Positions 17,529 through 26,041 of a stretch of 64,000 bases of DNA are shown here, piece by piece. Below the pieces are notes generated by a model that had not been told where the DNA came from, did not search any database, and worked only from the letters and a program-made list of their open reading frames with translations. Every line of letters starts with the position of its first letter. Within the stretch, counting starts at the first letter, position 1. Both the position numbers and the translations under genes were made by a program. This DNA is from Phycisphaerales bacterium (GTDB lineage Bacteria; Planctomycetota; Phycisphaerae; Phycisphaerales; SM1A02), in contig JAKVBU010000010.1 of assembly GCA_022446885.1 (NCBI GenBank), positions 1 to 64,000 on the forward strand. Reading direction: 5' to 3'.

Positions 17529-18798
17529 ACTGACTTGGCTGGGTGGTGCATTTCGAGATGGGGCTCAGGTGCACATCGAGGGTGATCGCATCGCGGCGGT
17601 CGTTCCTGCGGATGATGAGCCAACGCACCCTGGCATGGCTTTGCTGCCGGGGTTTGTGAATGCCCACTCGCATGCGTTTCAGTTGGATCTGCGTGGGCGT
17701 GGTGAGGTGTTTCCCAGCAGCGTGGAGTCGTTCTGGACTTGGCGTGAGGCGATGTATGAACTGGTGGAGTCTCGCTCGCCTGATGAGGTGGCTGAGATTG
17801 CCTGGCGTTGTTTCATGGAGATGCGGGGTGTGGGCATCACGTCTGTGGGCGAGTTCCACTATCTGCACCATGCCGACCCGGAGGCCCGAGACTTCGCCAT
17901 GGATGCGGCCGTTTTGGAGGCGGCTCAGATGGCGGGCATTCGCATTGTGCTCTTGCAGGCGGCCTATACCCATGGTGGATTTGGCTCGCCTCTATCAGGT
18001 GGCCAGCGTCATTTTGACACCGGCGATTTGGACACGTGGGTGGCTTCGCTTGAAGCGGCCCAGCGGGCATGTGATGCGCAAACGCAATCGGTCGGTGCCG
18101 TTGTTCATTCGCTTCGTGCTGTAGACATCGAGCAGGCCGTAGCGATTCGGGCTGAGGCTTCCAGGCGTGGCATGGTGTTGCATGCCCATCTGGAGGAGCA
18201 GCCTGCTGAGATTGAAGCGTGTCGCGAGGCCCATGGTTGTACGCCCATGCATCTGGTGAACACTCGGTTGAGTCCTGGTTCGGACATGACGTTGGTGCAC
18301 TGTACGCACACGGATGGGGCTGACATGGCGGCCTATGCAGCCAGTGGTGGTCGGGTGTGTCTGTGTCCGTTGACTGAGGCCAATCTTGGTGATGGCATCA
18401 GTGATCTGCCGGGCATGCTTGCTGGAGGTGTTGAGGTGTCGTTGGGCACAGACTCAAACGCGCGCATCAGCATGCTTGAGGAGATGCGCATGGCGGAGTT
18501 GGGACAGCGGTTGAGTTTGCAGCGTCGTGGTGTTTGTCTTGATGCCCAAGGTCGGGTGGATGCGACGTTGATGGACATGGCCACGGTCAATGGGGCGGGG
18601 GGGTTGGGGTTGGATGCGGGTGTGATTGCGCCGGGCATGCTTGCTGATTTGCAGCTGGTGGATTTGGATTGTGGAGGGCTGGCCTCGGTGGATCAGGACG
18701 ATCTTGGGGCTGCCATCATTCTTGGTTCAGGTGACGATCTCATCGTGGACAGTTGTGTTGGTGGGGTGTGGCTCTCGGAGATGTGTGAGGCGTTGTAG
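17509..18798 (+). CDS. hutF: Formimidoylglutamate deiminase
   Basis: A 429-residue amidohydrolase of the HutF type, which turns N-formimino-L-glutamate into N-formyl-L-glutamate and ammonia. The metal-binding HxH is in FVNAHSHAFQ, followed by the family segment SFWTWREAMYELV; later LHAHLEEQP, CPLTEANLGDGI and LGTDSNARISMLEEMR give the remaining ligands and the substrate-binding part. The start ATG at 17509 lies inside the end of the M20 gene. No hutH, hutU or hutI is in the window. Closest alternatives are guanine deaminase-like amidohydrolases, but the EANLGDGI and SFWxWR motifs favour HutF. Confidence 0.88.
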   Translation: MSVIRPELTWLGGAFRDGAQVHIEGDRIAAVVPADDEPTHPGMALLPGFVNAHSHAFQLDLRGRGEVFPSSVESFWTWREAMYELVESRSPDEVAEIAWRCFMEMRGVGITSVGEFHYLHHADPEARDFAMDAAVLEAAQMAGIRIVLLQAAYTHGGFGSPLSGGQRHFDTGDLDTWVASLEAAQRACDAQTQSVGAVVHSLRAVDIEQAVAIRAEASRRGMVLHAHLEEQPAEIEACREAHGCTPMHLVNTRLSPGSDMTLVHCTHTDGADMAAYAASGGRVCLCPLTEANLGDGISDLPGMLAGGVEVSLGTDSNARISMLEEMRMAELGQRLSLQRRGVCLDAQGRVDATLMDMATVNGAGGLGLDAGVIAPGMLADLQLVDLDCGGLASVDQDDLGAAIILGSGDDLIVDSCVGGVWLSEMCEAL

Positions 18799-18963
18799 GC
18801 AGTCTGGTCCCTGACTCTGCGGCTGATTGCCCTTGAACGCTCGCCCCTCATTCTGCTTTGCGGTCATGTGTGCTTGAGCCATTGGGGCCTGGCGATTGGC
18901 CTCGGCCAGATGGTGGGGGGTGATTCGGGTGTGTGCTCGGAGTGGGCAGGGTGTTGCATCAAG

Positions 18964-18991
18964 TTGACGTGGTGGTGGGGTGCTGTACAAT
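18964..18991 (+). promoter_or_regulatory. Sigma70-type promoter of the initiator tRNA
   Basis: TTGACG (18964-18969), a 16-nt spacer and TACAAT (18986-18991). The predicted +1 is about 6 nt before the mature tRNA 5' end. This is one of the best housekeeping promoters in the window. Confidence 0.7.
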
Positions 18992-19003
18992 GCCTCGTTC
19001 TGC

Positions 19004-19076
<73 letters not shown>

Positions 19077-19077
<1 letters not shown>

Positions 19078-19117
19078 TTGAACAACGCCCCGGCCTCTGG
19101 CCGGGGCGTTGTTCAAT
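19077..19117 (+). terminator. Perfect 19-bp hairpin after the tRNA
   Basis: Arms 19077-19095 and 19099-19117 are perfectly complementary, with a 3-nt TCT loop. The GC-rich inner part is CGCCCCGGCC/GGCCGGGGCG. The first arm begins at the discriminator base of the tRNA. There is no T-tract after it, so it may act as a terminator or as a processing or stability element for the tRNA precursor. Confidence 0.7.
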
Positions 19118-19123
19118 AGCAGA

Positions 19124-19247
19124 GCAGTAGAGCCGGTGAGCAGTAGAGCAGTAGATCCCGACCGAAGCGAGGGATCGGCTGCTCGGATGCCGCCGGCTCT
19201 GCTGCGGTCTACTGTTCTCCTGCTCAACTGCTCTTGAGCGGTCTACT
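19124..19247. repeat. Nested inverted and direct repeat element
   Basis: Outer arms GCAGTAGAGCCGG (19124-19136) and CCGGCTCTGCTGC (19193-19205) pair with one G-U. Inside, GAGCAG/CTGCTC (19146-19151 and 19179-19184) enclose GATCCC/GGGATC (19154-19159 and 19171-19176). GAGCAGTA occurs three times near the left arm, and GCGGTCTACT twice on the right (19204-19213 and 19238-19247). It is non-coding and looks like a folded intergenic repeat; no known family is recognised. Confidence 0.5.
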
Positions 19248-19357
19248 CTCGGCCCTCGCTGCCGCCCCTTCAGGTATGTGGGCGTTGGTCGCTTGCCGGA
19301 AAAAGGTGCTTGCGACACTGAGCTCTCTCGTTTCGGGTGGATCTAAGGAAGGGGTGA

Positions 19358-19462
19358 GGTCAATGGGGGAGTGCGAACTCGCCAGCCGATCTCAATGGCA
19401 ATGGTGTCGTCGAGGTCGGTGATCTGCTGGCACTGCTTGACCTGTGGGGCACCGACTGCTGA
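19358..19462 (+). pseudogene. Orphan dockerin-like C-terminal end
   Basis: An open stretch between an in-frame TGA at 19355 and a TGA at 19460 codes for an end reading ADLNGNGVVEV then GDLLALLDLWGTDC, a single dockerin-like calcium-binding repeat of the type that closes the secreted proteins elsewhere in the window. There is no start codon, signal peptide or upstream body, so it is best read as the surviving 3' end of a lost secreted-protein gene. The 135 nt between it and the lipoprotein gene on the other strand show nothing else. Confidence 0.6.
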
Positions 19463-19597
19463 GCAACATGCATGGCGGCACCACAGGCCGGTTCCCAGCA
19501 AGGTGAGGAGGGTGAAGGGCTGACAGTGGTGGCAAGCCTCCTATGGCAGAGGCCGAGCACGCTGGCGGCGCAGCATTGGTGCGGCCACGGCGATCAC

Positions 19598-20632
19598 TCA
19601 CTCCCCGATTCGAAGCACCGCAGATCCCAGCCCAGTGACTGCATGCAGATCGCCCTTGTCATCGAGCACCAATCCGGTGGGCAAGCCGCACGCCGCATTT
19701 GTCGGAATGTCCATCACGTGATGCCATTGCTGAGTAGATAGGTCGATCACGCCAACCTGTCGCACACTCGGGCAGGTGACCCACAGGCCGCCTTTGCCAT
19801 CCAATTCAACATTATCTGGATGTTGGGGGGTGCCAATCGACGCCCACGGGCCAACTTTGCCGCTTGAGAAGTCAACATCGGCGTGCCAAATACGGTCGCC
19901 GATCATCTCGGCCACGTAGATACGGTTGCCCTGCTCGTCAATCGCCAGCCCATTGGCAAGGCATAGATCGCCGCGGACAATGCGAGGCTCGGAAGATCCA
20001 GCCGGAAGATGCCACAACGCCCCGTCACGCAGCGACGGGTCGCCAAATGGAGCCAGAAGACGATCATGCCCACCCGCTGGCGTCACTTGCGTGCTCTGCG
20101 TGAACCACAGCCCGCCATGGCTGTCGAGCCGGGCGGCATTGACACCAAAGGCATGCTGGAAGAGACGTTCGCCATGCTCGGCGGCTATGTCCACCAGCCA
20201 GATCTGGCCGCCGATGACGTCGGTCAAGATGACCTTGGTTCCATCAGCAGATCGAGTAACCCCATTGGAGAGTGGGGCAGATGTTGTTTCGTCGTACTTC
20301 CATCCCGCGTCGACCAGCGCAGCAAAGGGCCTGTGCGTGCCGTGAGCTGACAATATGCGCAGGCCATGTTCCTTGTCAGCAACGATGAGACGACTATCGG
20401 CAAGCAGTACGCCATCTTCAGGGCGATCGAGCGATGCATCAGCGGGATGGGCGTGGGTGCTGGAACTGTTGACCTCGGCTGGAGGGGTGAACGCACCCGT
20501 CGTACTGGTGCAGCCTGCCAAGAACACGGGCATCAACGCCAGCAACGGCCACCTGTTGGCGTGTCGCCTGGCGATTGCCTTGGAATTGAGACAGCCGCGC
20601 AGCATGAAGGCCGGAGAGAGTGAAGTTCGCAT
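19598..20632 (-). CDS. SMP-30/gluconolactonase-like lipoprotein
   Basis: A 344-residue lipoprotein with a six-bladed beta-propeller of the SMP-30/gluconolaconase/LRE type. The signal has a basic start, the hydrophobic WPLLALMPVFLAG and a lipobox LAGC at about residue 39. Propeller segments include PEDGVLLADSRLIVAD, SNGVTRSADGTKVILTD, LCLANGLAIDEQGNRIYVAE, HPDNVELDGKGGLWVTCP and PTGLVLDDKGDLHAVTG. These enzymes hydrolyse sugar lactones with a bound divalent metal. The start is ATG at 20632; the frame is open further upstream to 20878, but that part has no protein-like signal. Its surroundings on both sides are decayed sequence. Confidence 0.8.
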   Translation of the reverse strand: MRTSLSPAFMLRGCLNSKAIARRHANRWPLLALMPVFLAGCTSTTGAFTPPAEVNSSSTHAHPADASLDRPEDGVLLADSRLIVADKEHGLRILSAHGTHRPFAALVDAGWKYDETTSAPLSNGVTRSADGTKVILTDVIGGQIWLVDIAAEHGERLFQHAFGVNAARLDSHGGLWFTQSTQVTPAGGHDRLLAPFGDPSLRDGALWHLPAGSSEPRIVRGDLCLANGLAIDEQGNRIYVAEMIGDRIWHADVDFSSGKVGPWASIGTPQHPDNVELDGKGGLWVTCPSVRQVGVIDLSTQQWHHVMDIPTNAACGLPTGLVLDDKGDLHAVTGLGSAVLRIGE

Positions 20633-20756
20633 GGGCGCATCATCTTCGCCCTTGCCACATGCGTGCAAGCGATAGTGGCGTATTGTCGATAAACGACAGT
20701 TCAGGGAACGGCGATCCTGAGGCCAGACCCCGATAGATGCCGCTACAGCGTGTGTT

Positions 20757-21020
20757 TCAGCACGAGCCCCAATTCGCCAGCACATACAAAAGGTCGTCGG
20801 CGTCAACAACGTCGTCATCATTGGCGTCCGCTTCGTGGCCGCTTGAGCCCCAGCCGCTGATGATGCTGAGCACTTCATCGACGTTCACTTCGCCATCGCC
20901 ATTGATGTCCGGGCACTCTGTTGCCGGTCCAATCTGGGGAAACTCGAAGAGGCCATCAGCACGAATGCCCAAGGTCCACGTAGGGCCTCGGGTGACGCGG
21001 GCAGCGTTGAACAACACGAT
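20757..21020 (-). pseudogene. Broken end of a dockerin-type secreted protein
   Basis: The last ~85 codons of this frame read like the end of a secreted planctomycete protein: FNAARVTRGPTWTLGI, then two dockerin-like repeats, DINGDGEVNVDEVLSIISGWG and ADANDDDVVDADDLLYVLANWG. Upstream of about 21020 the frame stays open to 21305 but the sequence loses protein character there (Arg/Cys-rich) and has no signal peptide, while the other strand starts to look coding. The 5' part of the gene therefore appears to be lost. Confidence 0.55.
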
Positions 21021-21165
21021 CTGACGGACCAGATCGAAGCCGACCGCTACCTCAACGCCAAGAAGGCAGCCAAGAAGAAGGGGCTCGGGATCAAGATCTC
21101 CCGAGCCATCCCACACGGAACCACCTAACAAGGACGCACGAGCACGGATGCTCAAGCGACTGATC
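21021..21165 (+). pseudogene. Possible phage-like coding fragment
   Basis: From 21021 to the TAA at 21126 the plus strand codes for 35 residues, DQIEADRYLNAKKAAKKKG followed by LGIKISRAIPHGTT, with no start codon of its own. About 20 nt later an ATG at 21148 begins MLKRLINALAAPRR before the reading loses sense. The lysine-rich short protein followed by a basic MLKRL start is reminiscent of the small gene and portal gene order in tailed-phage head modules, but this is a weak resemblance that could not be checked. It abuts the broken dockerin end, so the join may be a deletion scar. Confidence 0.25.
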
Positions 21166-21448
21166 AATGCACTGGCCGCCCCGCGGCGGCACCCACGCGG
21201 CAATCCCCATGCTGCACCCATCGCCCAGTCGGGCGTCGCTCGAAGGTGTCTGCATCGTGGGGCCTGTGCGCAAGATTCTTGCCTCTCAAGTGGCCTCGAC
21301 CGCATGAGAGAGCGGGGGGTGATGGCCGGCGTGGGTAGGCTTGCTAGCAGTTAGTCTTGGTAGGGTGTGCTGGCTGCCTTGAAGTGAGATGATTGACGTA
21401 GGTGGCCCTGCTGGGGCCACGGCAGTGAACGCAAGGAGCAACCGAGGC

Positions 21449-21898
21449 ATGGATCAGTTCTTGAACAGCACAACGATCAGGTGCCTTCCGGGCGAACAGG
21501 TGATCATGTCCTCAAATGGTGACATGCTCATGTTGACCACCCGGCGCGTGATCTATCTGGACTCAAAGATGCACCAGACTACCTGGCACTCGATTTCGCT
21601 GGAGCAGGTGGCCTCGTGCAGCATGCATGCCCGGGCAAACCCAATCCTCCTCGGGTTGGCGGCCATTGCACTCATTGCTGGCCTGGTGTTTCTCTCCAAT
21701 CGAGAGGAGGATGCCGCGGGGATCTCGCTGGGTGCAGCCGTACTGCTGGTGCTTGGCTACTTCTTCTCAAGGCGAGCGACCATCATCATTGCTTCCGCTG
21801 GAGGGGAAGCCATCAGTGTGCCCGTTCGAGGCATGGGCAAGGACAAGGTGCTGGACTTCTTGAACACCGTTGACGCTGCCATCGCACAGCGGCGATGA
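21449..21898 (+). CDS. Small membrane protein with a PH-like domain
   Basis: A 149-residue protein. Residues about 8-55 resemble a bacterial PH-like (bPH) strand set: CLPGEQVIMSSNGDMLMLTTRRVIYLD then TWHSISLEQVASC. Two hydrophobic segments follow (about residues 65-82 and 92-107), then a second strand-rich part IIIASAGGEAISVPVRG and a C-terminal helix. It probably sits in the membrane with the PH-like part in the cytoplasm; the function is unknown. ATG at 21449 is set by AAGGAG 10 nt upstream. Confidence 0.75.
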   Translation: MDQFLNSTTIRCLPGEQVIMSSNGDMLMLTTRRVIYLDSKMHQTTWHSISLEQVASCSMHARANPILLGLAAIALIAGLVFLSNREEDAAGISLGAAVLLVLGYFFSRRATIIIASAGGEAISVPVRGMGKDKVLDFLNTVDAAIAQRR

Positions 21899-22247
21899 CT
21901 CGTTCTTGCCCGCTGATCACGGGCACATGACGGATTGACACCATGCAGCGGGACACCGTGCCGGTAGGCGGTTTGCTCCAGTCAGCCCATGGCTCAGGTG
22001 CAGTAGTGTCACCCCGTCAACAGATCTTGGGGGCATGAGAGACACGGCTGGTTGTCCGCTGCCCTCGATGGATAAACCAGGACCGGCGTGAGAGGCTCTC
22101 CGGTCCGGAGGCACAGGCATGCTTGAGAAGGGCAGCAGCAGGGAGTGCTTGTGATGTCAGTTTCGATCAGGGCGTTGGGCCGCGCTGCATCCAAGATCGC
22201 ACTTGCCCGAGCAAGGCTAGTCTTCTGATTGAGCAAGCACCCCCAAC
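21899..22247. other. Intergenic region with one hairpin
   Basis: About 350 nt with no convincing gene. A stem GGACCGG/CCGGTCC (22080-22086 and 22100-22106) has a 13-nt loop that can pair further (AGA/TCT). It lacks a T-tract. Position between a plus-strand gene end and the end of the minus-strand DUF2200 gene fits a bidirectional terminator. Confidence 0.4.
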
Positions 22248-22613
22248 TCAATCCGAGCGGAGGATCTTCTCCATCTTCCGTCCTCTGGCCAACTCTTCGA
22301 TGAGCTTTTCCATGCGGCGGCAGTCACGCGTGAGGACAGTCTCAATCTCCTCGATGCGGTAGCCGCACACCACACCGTTGATGAGGTGGGCATTGGGGTG
22401 GAGCGTGGCCCCCTCGAAGAACTCGGCGTACGTCGTATCGCCATCGATGTGCTTCTGCAACTGGCGATCGCTGTAGCCCGTCAGCCAGCAGACCACCTGA
22501 CGAAGCTCAGACTCGGTCCGCCCCTTCTTCTCGATCTTGTTCACATAGAGGGGCCAGATCGTTGAGAAGACCATCTTGGCAATGCGGGCATCGTGCTCTG
22601 GGGTGCTCGCCAT
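22248..22613 (-). CDS. DUF2200 family protein
   Basis: A 121-residue cytoplasmic protein that matches the DUF2200 pattern along its whole length: HDARIAKMVFSTIWPLYVNKIEKKGRT-type N-terminus, VVCWLTGYSDRQLQKHID in the middle, HPNAHLINGVVCGYRIEEIE and the C-terminal ELARGRKMEKILR. The family is small, helical and of unknown function. Start ATG 22613 was chosen because homologues begin a few residues before HDARI; the frame extends seven codons further upstream to 22634. Confidence 0.88.
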   Translation of the reverse strand: MASTPEHDARIAKMVFSTIWPLYVNKIEKKGRTESELRQVVCWLTGYSDRQLQKHIDGDTTYAEFFEGATLHPNAHLINGVVCGYRIEEIETVLTRDCRRMEKLIEELARGRKMEKILRSD

Positions 22614-22688
22614 GCTGGGGCCCCTGCGGCTCAAGCGAGCGACGGCCGCGAGGCCATCATAGGTCCTGATCAGCGCTCCGCGATGGGA

Positions 22689-24152
22689 TCACCCTGGCGG
22701 CGAGGCGGCTACATGGCTGCGGTTTGTGAATCGAAACGAATACAGGTCGGCATCACGCATCACAAACCGAACACGAACGAGGCTGCCGGCCAAGGCAGAT
22801 ACATCGCCTTCGCCCCGCCAGGTCACGGCCCGATCAACCTCGTTGCCGATCAATTCGACACAGTCATCGATCCCGAATCCCGGCAGAACCGAGCCCGCTG
22901 CATCGAGCAACTCAACTTGCATGCCGCCAGCAGCCGAAGTGGAAAAATTCAATTCGAGGGTGTCGCCCTCAAACAGCAGCGGCTTTGTCAGCAGCGATCC
23001 GCCCGAAGCATCCGCCCGCACCGAGGCGAGGCCGTCAACTCGCATCGTGTAGCGGCGCAGCTGGGCCGAGGGCTGTGCATAGTGTTGATTCACGTAGAGC
23101 GACAACTCGGTCGGCGAGGTCTGCACGATGTTGAGGGCAGGGTAATTCGACCGGGACACCCAGTGCTGCAGGCCGATACCCGGTCGCAAAAAGCCTTCGC
23201 GAAACGTGCGGTCGTACGTGGTGCCACCACGCGAGGTCATCAGGACGGCGTCGGAGCAGTCGCCAAAATACTTGCCGTCAACGCCCAGCGCCTGAGCCTC
23301 GTCTGAGGTGAGCACCTGGCGATCAGGCATGAAGCGGGCCGCGACGGCCACGTAAACATCTGGCGCCCGGCAGTAGGGGTGCGTTTGATTCGTGTAGATG
23401 TGCTCCATCTCGCCGGGGCCGAACGTCATCTCTTCGGGCGCGCTCCAATTGATGAAGTCGTCGGATGTCGCCCGGCTCACGGATCGAAAGCCGGCGTACC
23501 CCTCGCCGGTCCACGTTCGCAGGTAGCACAGGTACTTGCCCTCGGCCTGCGACCAGAAGGCGACGTTCTGCGAGTCGAACATGCCCTCCGTCAGCACCGG
23601 TTCATCTTGCATGGGCGACCAATGGATGCCATCGGGCGATGCAAAGGCCAGAAGGCCGGAGTGCTCATTGCCCCCGAGGCCTTTGAATCGTTGTCCCTCG
23701 GGCACGTTGGGCCGTGTGTCAAGGAAAGGGCTGAAGTTGTGCGTCACCGGGGCGACGCCGGCCAGCACGACATTGTTGTTGAAAGATCCATCAACCTCAT
23801 GCAAGCCCAGATCGGGCCGGGTGAAGTTGACGCCGTCGTCGCTGATTGCAACGCAGGTCGTTTCTCGATCAGTGCCGTCGCCGCCTGCTCGGGGCAGGCC
23901 CCGGTAGTACAGCAGGAATCGATCGGCGTCCTGAATGATCGTCGAGTACCCGCTGAACGGGCCTTCCCACGGCTTGTCAAAGGTGAACACGGTGCCGGCA
24001 TCAACAGGGCGGCCCAGCTCCAAACGTACGTTGTCCAGCGACTCGATCAGGTGATGGTCCACAAACACCTGTCGGTTTGACCCGATGTTCAGAGGTGTTT
24101 GGCTTTCCTGTAACGACAGTGACAACACAGCCGCGAGTGCCATCAAGAACAT
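22689..24152 (-). CDS. Secreted glycosidase-like beta-propeller protein
   Basis: A 487-residue exported protein with a short signal peptide (MFLMALAAVLSLSLQES) and a fold like the five-bladed propellers of GH32/GH43/GH117 enzymes. Segments such as IGSNRQVFVDHHLIES, KPWEGPFSGYSTIIQD, YYRGLP, CVAISDDGVNFTRPDLGL, HNFSPFLDTRPNVP and GLLAFASPDGIHWSP are typical of planctomycete homologues. The last ~110 residues form a beta-sandwich-like part. Sugar-cleaving activity is plausible but the catalytic acids cannot be named with confidence. A TACCAT hexamer lies 6 nt before the ATG. Confidence 0.75.
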   Translation of the reverse strand: MFLMALAAVLSLSLQESQTPLNIGSNRQVFVDHHLIESLDNVRLELGRPVDAGTVFTFDKPWEGPFSGYSTIIQDADRFLLYYRGLPRAGGDGTDRETTCVAISDDGVNFTRPDLGLHEVDGSFNNNVVLAGVAPVTHNFSPFLDTRPNVPEGQRFKGLGGNEHSGLLAFASPDGIHWSPMQDEPVLTEGMFDSQNVAFWSQAEGKYLCYLRTWTGEGYAGFRSVSRATSDDFINWSAPEEMTFGPGEMEHIYTNQTHPYCRAPDVYVAVAARFMPDRQVLTSDEAQALGVDGKYFGDCSDAVLMTSRGGTTYDRTFREGFLRPGIGLQHWVSRSNYPALNIVQTSPTELSLYVNQHYAQPSAQLRRYTMRVDGLASVRADASGGSLLTKPLLFEGDTLELNFSTSAAGGMQVELLDAAGSVLPGFGIDDCVELIGNEVDRAVTWRGEGDVSALAGSLVRVRFVMRDADLYSFRFTNRSHVAASPPG

Positions 24153-24158
24153 GTGGCG

Positions 24159-24164
24159 ATGGTA
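24159..24164 (-). promoter_or_regulatory. -10 hexamer of the propeller protein gene
   Basis: TACCAT on the minus strand, 6 nt before the ATG at 24152. It lies in the 31-nt gap after the stop of the beta-helix gene, so this gene need not depend on read-through. Confidence 0.4.
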
Positions 24165-24183
24165 CTTCCAGGCCGACTCGAAT

Positions 24184-25752
24184 TCAGCACTCGCCCCAGG
24201 CGCTGATCATCATCAGCAAGTCTTCGACATTGGTTTGGCCATCGCCGTTGACATCGCCCGCATCGCTGGTGCCGAAGGCCGCCAGCAGGGCCAGCAGGTC
24301 GTCTACGCCGACTTCACCATTGCCGTCGAGGTCACCAGGGCAATCGCCGCCGCACGAGACGTCGAACGTGTTGCCACCTTCATCGCTCCAACTGCCGCTG
24401 ATGTGATCGGGCGACGATCCGCAGAAGGTGGAACTGCCGACATTGGCTGCGCCGGTTGATCCGCCGATGTTGATCGCGCCGCCCGCGGTTTCGGCCTGAT
24501 TATTGGCGAAGTCGCATTGGTGGAGGTCCACGCTGCACCAGGCAATGGCCACGCCGCCACCGACCGCCCCATCGCCAGCCGCTGTGTTGTTGGCGAAGGT
24601 GCAGTTCATGTAGTCGCTCGAACCAGCGGTCGTGCTCGTGTGCAAAATGCCGCCGCCGATGTCTGCCGAGTTGTCACTGAACGTGCAGTCACTCAGGACA
24701 TGGTTATCGCCGCGGATCCGAGCGCCGCCGCCGAACTGGGCTGCATTGCCTTGGAAGGTACAGCCGGACATGTTGATGAGCGTGCCGGCTGTGACGTGCA
24801 GGCCGCCGCCATTGATCCCAGTGGCCGTGTTGTTCTCGAATGCGGTACCGCTGATGGTGTTCGTGAGGCCGGACGTGTCGGCCAGATCTACACCGCCGCC
24901 TTCATCTGCCGTGTTTCCTGAGACAGTGCAGCCTGTCATGTTCAGGGGGATCAAACCGCTGTAGATGCCGCCGCCGGTCTGGGCTGCCGTATTGGAATTG
25001 ATCTGGCTACTGGTGATGGAGACCGTCGGGCCATTGCCATAGGCGTTGAGGTACAGCCCGCCGCCACTATCGGAGGCACTGTTGTTGGTGATGATGCATC
25101 CCTCAAGTGAAACTGCGCCTTCGCCATGGAACTGAATGCCGCCGCCCTTGTCCGCGGAGTTGTTCTTGACGATGCAGTCAATGAAGTTGGCTTGATTCAT
25201 CGAGTCGAGGCGTATGCCGCTGTCCAGATTGTTCTGAAAGAGGCACCCTGTCACCGAGGGGAGGTTTCCGCTGAGCACGTAGAGGCCGTGGCCGCCATTG
25301 CCGGTGAACTTGCAGTTCTCAATAGTGAGGCCGACCCAGTCTGCGGTCAGACCATCGCCATCGTTATCTCGAAAGTGGCAGTTGGTGAACGTGTAGGTGC
25401 CGTGGACATTCGCGCCCTGCGATGTGCCTCCGGTGAATACCAGATTCGAGAATTCAAGATTGCAATTGCCCGAGTAGATGCATCGGCTGGCGCCTTGCGC
25501 ATCGAGCGTCGTTGCCGGTTCGCCATTGCCGTCGGTCATGCCTTGGAACGTGAGTGTCTGGGAGTCCAGATAGATGGACGAGGTTGTGTGCGTGCCTGCC
25601 GCAATGAGAATCGTGTCGCCATGGCTTGAGGCATCGACCGCCGCCTGAACGGTTGCATATTGCTCAGGCACCTTCAAGGTGGCTCCGGCCGCGGATGCCG
25701 CAATCGCGGTGGCAGCCCAGAGGGCCAGAACTTGATTGAGGTTGATAGGCAA
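24184..25752 (-). CDS. Secreted right-handed beta-helix protein with dockerin-like end
   Basis: A 522-residue surface or secreted protein. A signal peptide (LALWAATAIAASAAGA) is followed by VPEQYATVQAAVDASSHGDTI, the usual entry to a right-handed parallel beta-helix, and then by repeated coils with N-N-T/S-A-x-x-G-G-G turns up to about residue 460 (for example NNSADKGGGIQFHG, NTADEGGGVDLAD). The end has two dockerin-like repeats, DLDGNGEVGVDDLLALLAAFG and DVNGDGQTNVEDLLMMISAWG. The start is a TTG: it has GGGAGGA about 9 nt upstream and directly precedes the signal peptide, whereas the upstream frame (to 26064) does not look coding. Confidence 0.85.
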   Translation of the reverse strand: MPINLNQVLALWAATAIAASAAGATLKVPEQYATVQAAVDASSHGDTILIAAGTHTTSSIYLDSQTLTFQGMTDGNGEPATTLDAQGASRCIYSGNCNLEFSNLVFTGGTSQGANVHGTYTFTNCHFRDNDGDGLTADWVGLTIENCKFTGNGGHGLYVLSGNLPSVTGCLFQNNLDSGIRLDSMNQANFIDCIVKNNSADKGGGIQFHGEGAVSLEGCIITNNSASDSGGGLYLNAYGNGPTVSITSSQINSNTAAQTGGGIYSGLIPLNMTGCTVSGNTADEGGGVDLADTSGLTNTISGTAFENNTATGINGGGLHVTAGTLINMSGCTFQGNAAQFGGGARIRGDNHVLSDCTFSDNSADIGGGILHTSTTAGSSDYMNCTFANNTAAGDGAVGGGVAIAWCSVDLHQCDFANNQAETAGGAINIGGSTGAANVGSSTFCGSSPDHISGSWSDEGGNTFDVSCGGDCPGDLDGNGEVGVDDLLALLAAFGTSDAGDVNGDGQTNVEDLLMMISAWGEC

Positions 25753-26041
25753 AAGGCTTTCCTCCCACGTTCTCAGTGCACCCTGGCCATGGTTGTCATG
25801 GCGAGGCAGGACTCCATGACAGCGGATATGGGGGCGCTTTGCCAGAGATAAAGGCCAACTTGGATGGTCAATCTGGCGCAGCACGCCCTTCCCTTGTTTG
25901 AGGGGGGCATGCGGTGCGCATGCGGTGGTTTGCGAGAGGGAGGCGAGGCAGTAACTGAGGGGGGGGCTTGAATGAAGCTGAGCCAGTGGAGACGATACGC
26001 GGTTAAAGGCGTGCGGGGGCTTCGCCTGACGGCACTGTGAG
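25753..26041. other. Divergent intergenic region
   Basis: About 290 nt between the beta-helix gene and the mini-dockerin gene. A possible minus-strand promoter (TTGACC near 25865 with a TATCTC about 15 nt on) faces the beta-helix gene. Nothing coding is seen. Confidence 0.35.

Larger units (their letters stand above)
20633..21448. other. Decayed region without an intact gene
   Basis: About 800 nt between the SMP-30-like lipoprotein and the PH-like gene. It holds the broken dockerin end, the possible phage fragment and, from about 21170 to 21430, nothing recognisable on either strand. It is one of the few places in the window with so long a stretch free of a convincing gene. Confidence 0.6.
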
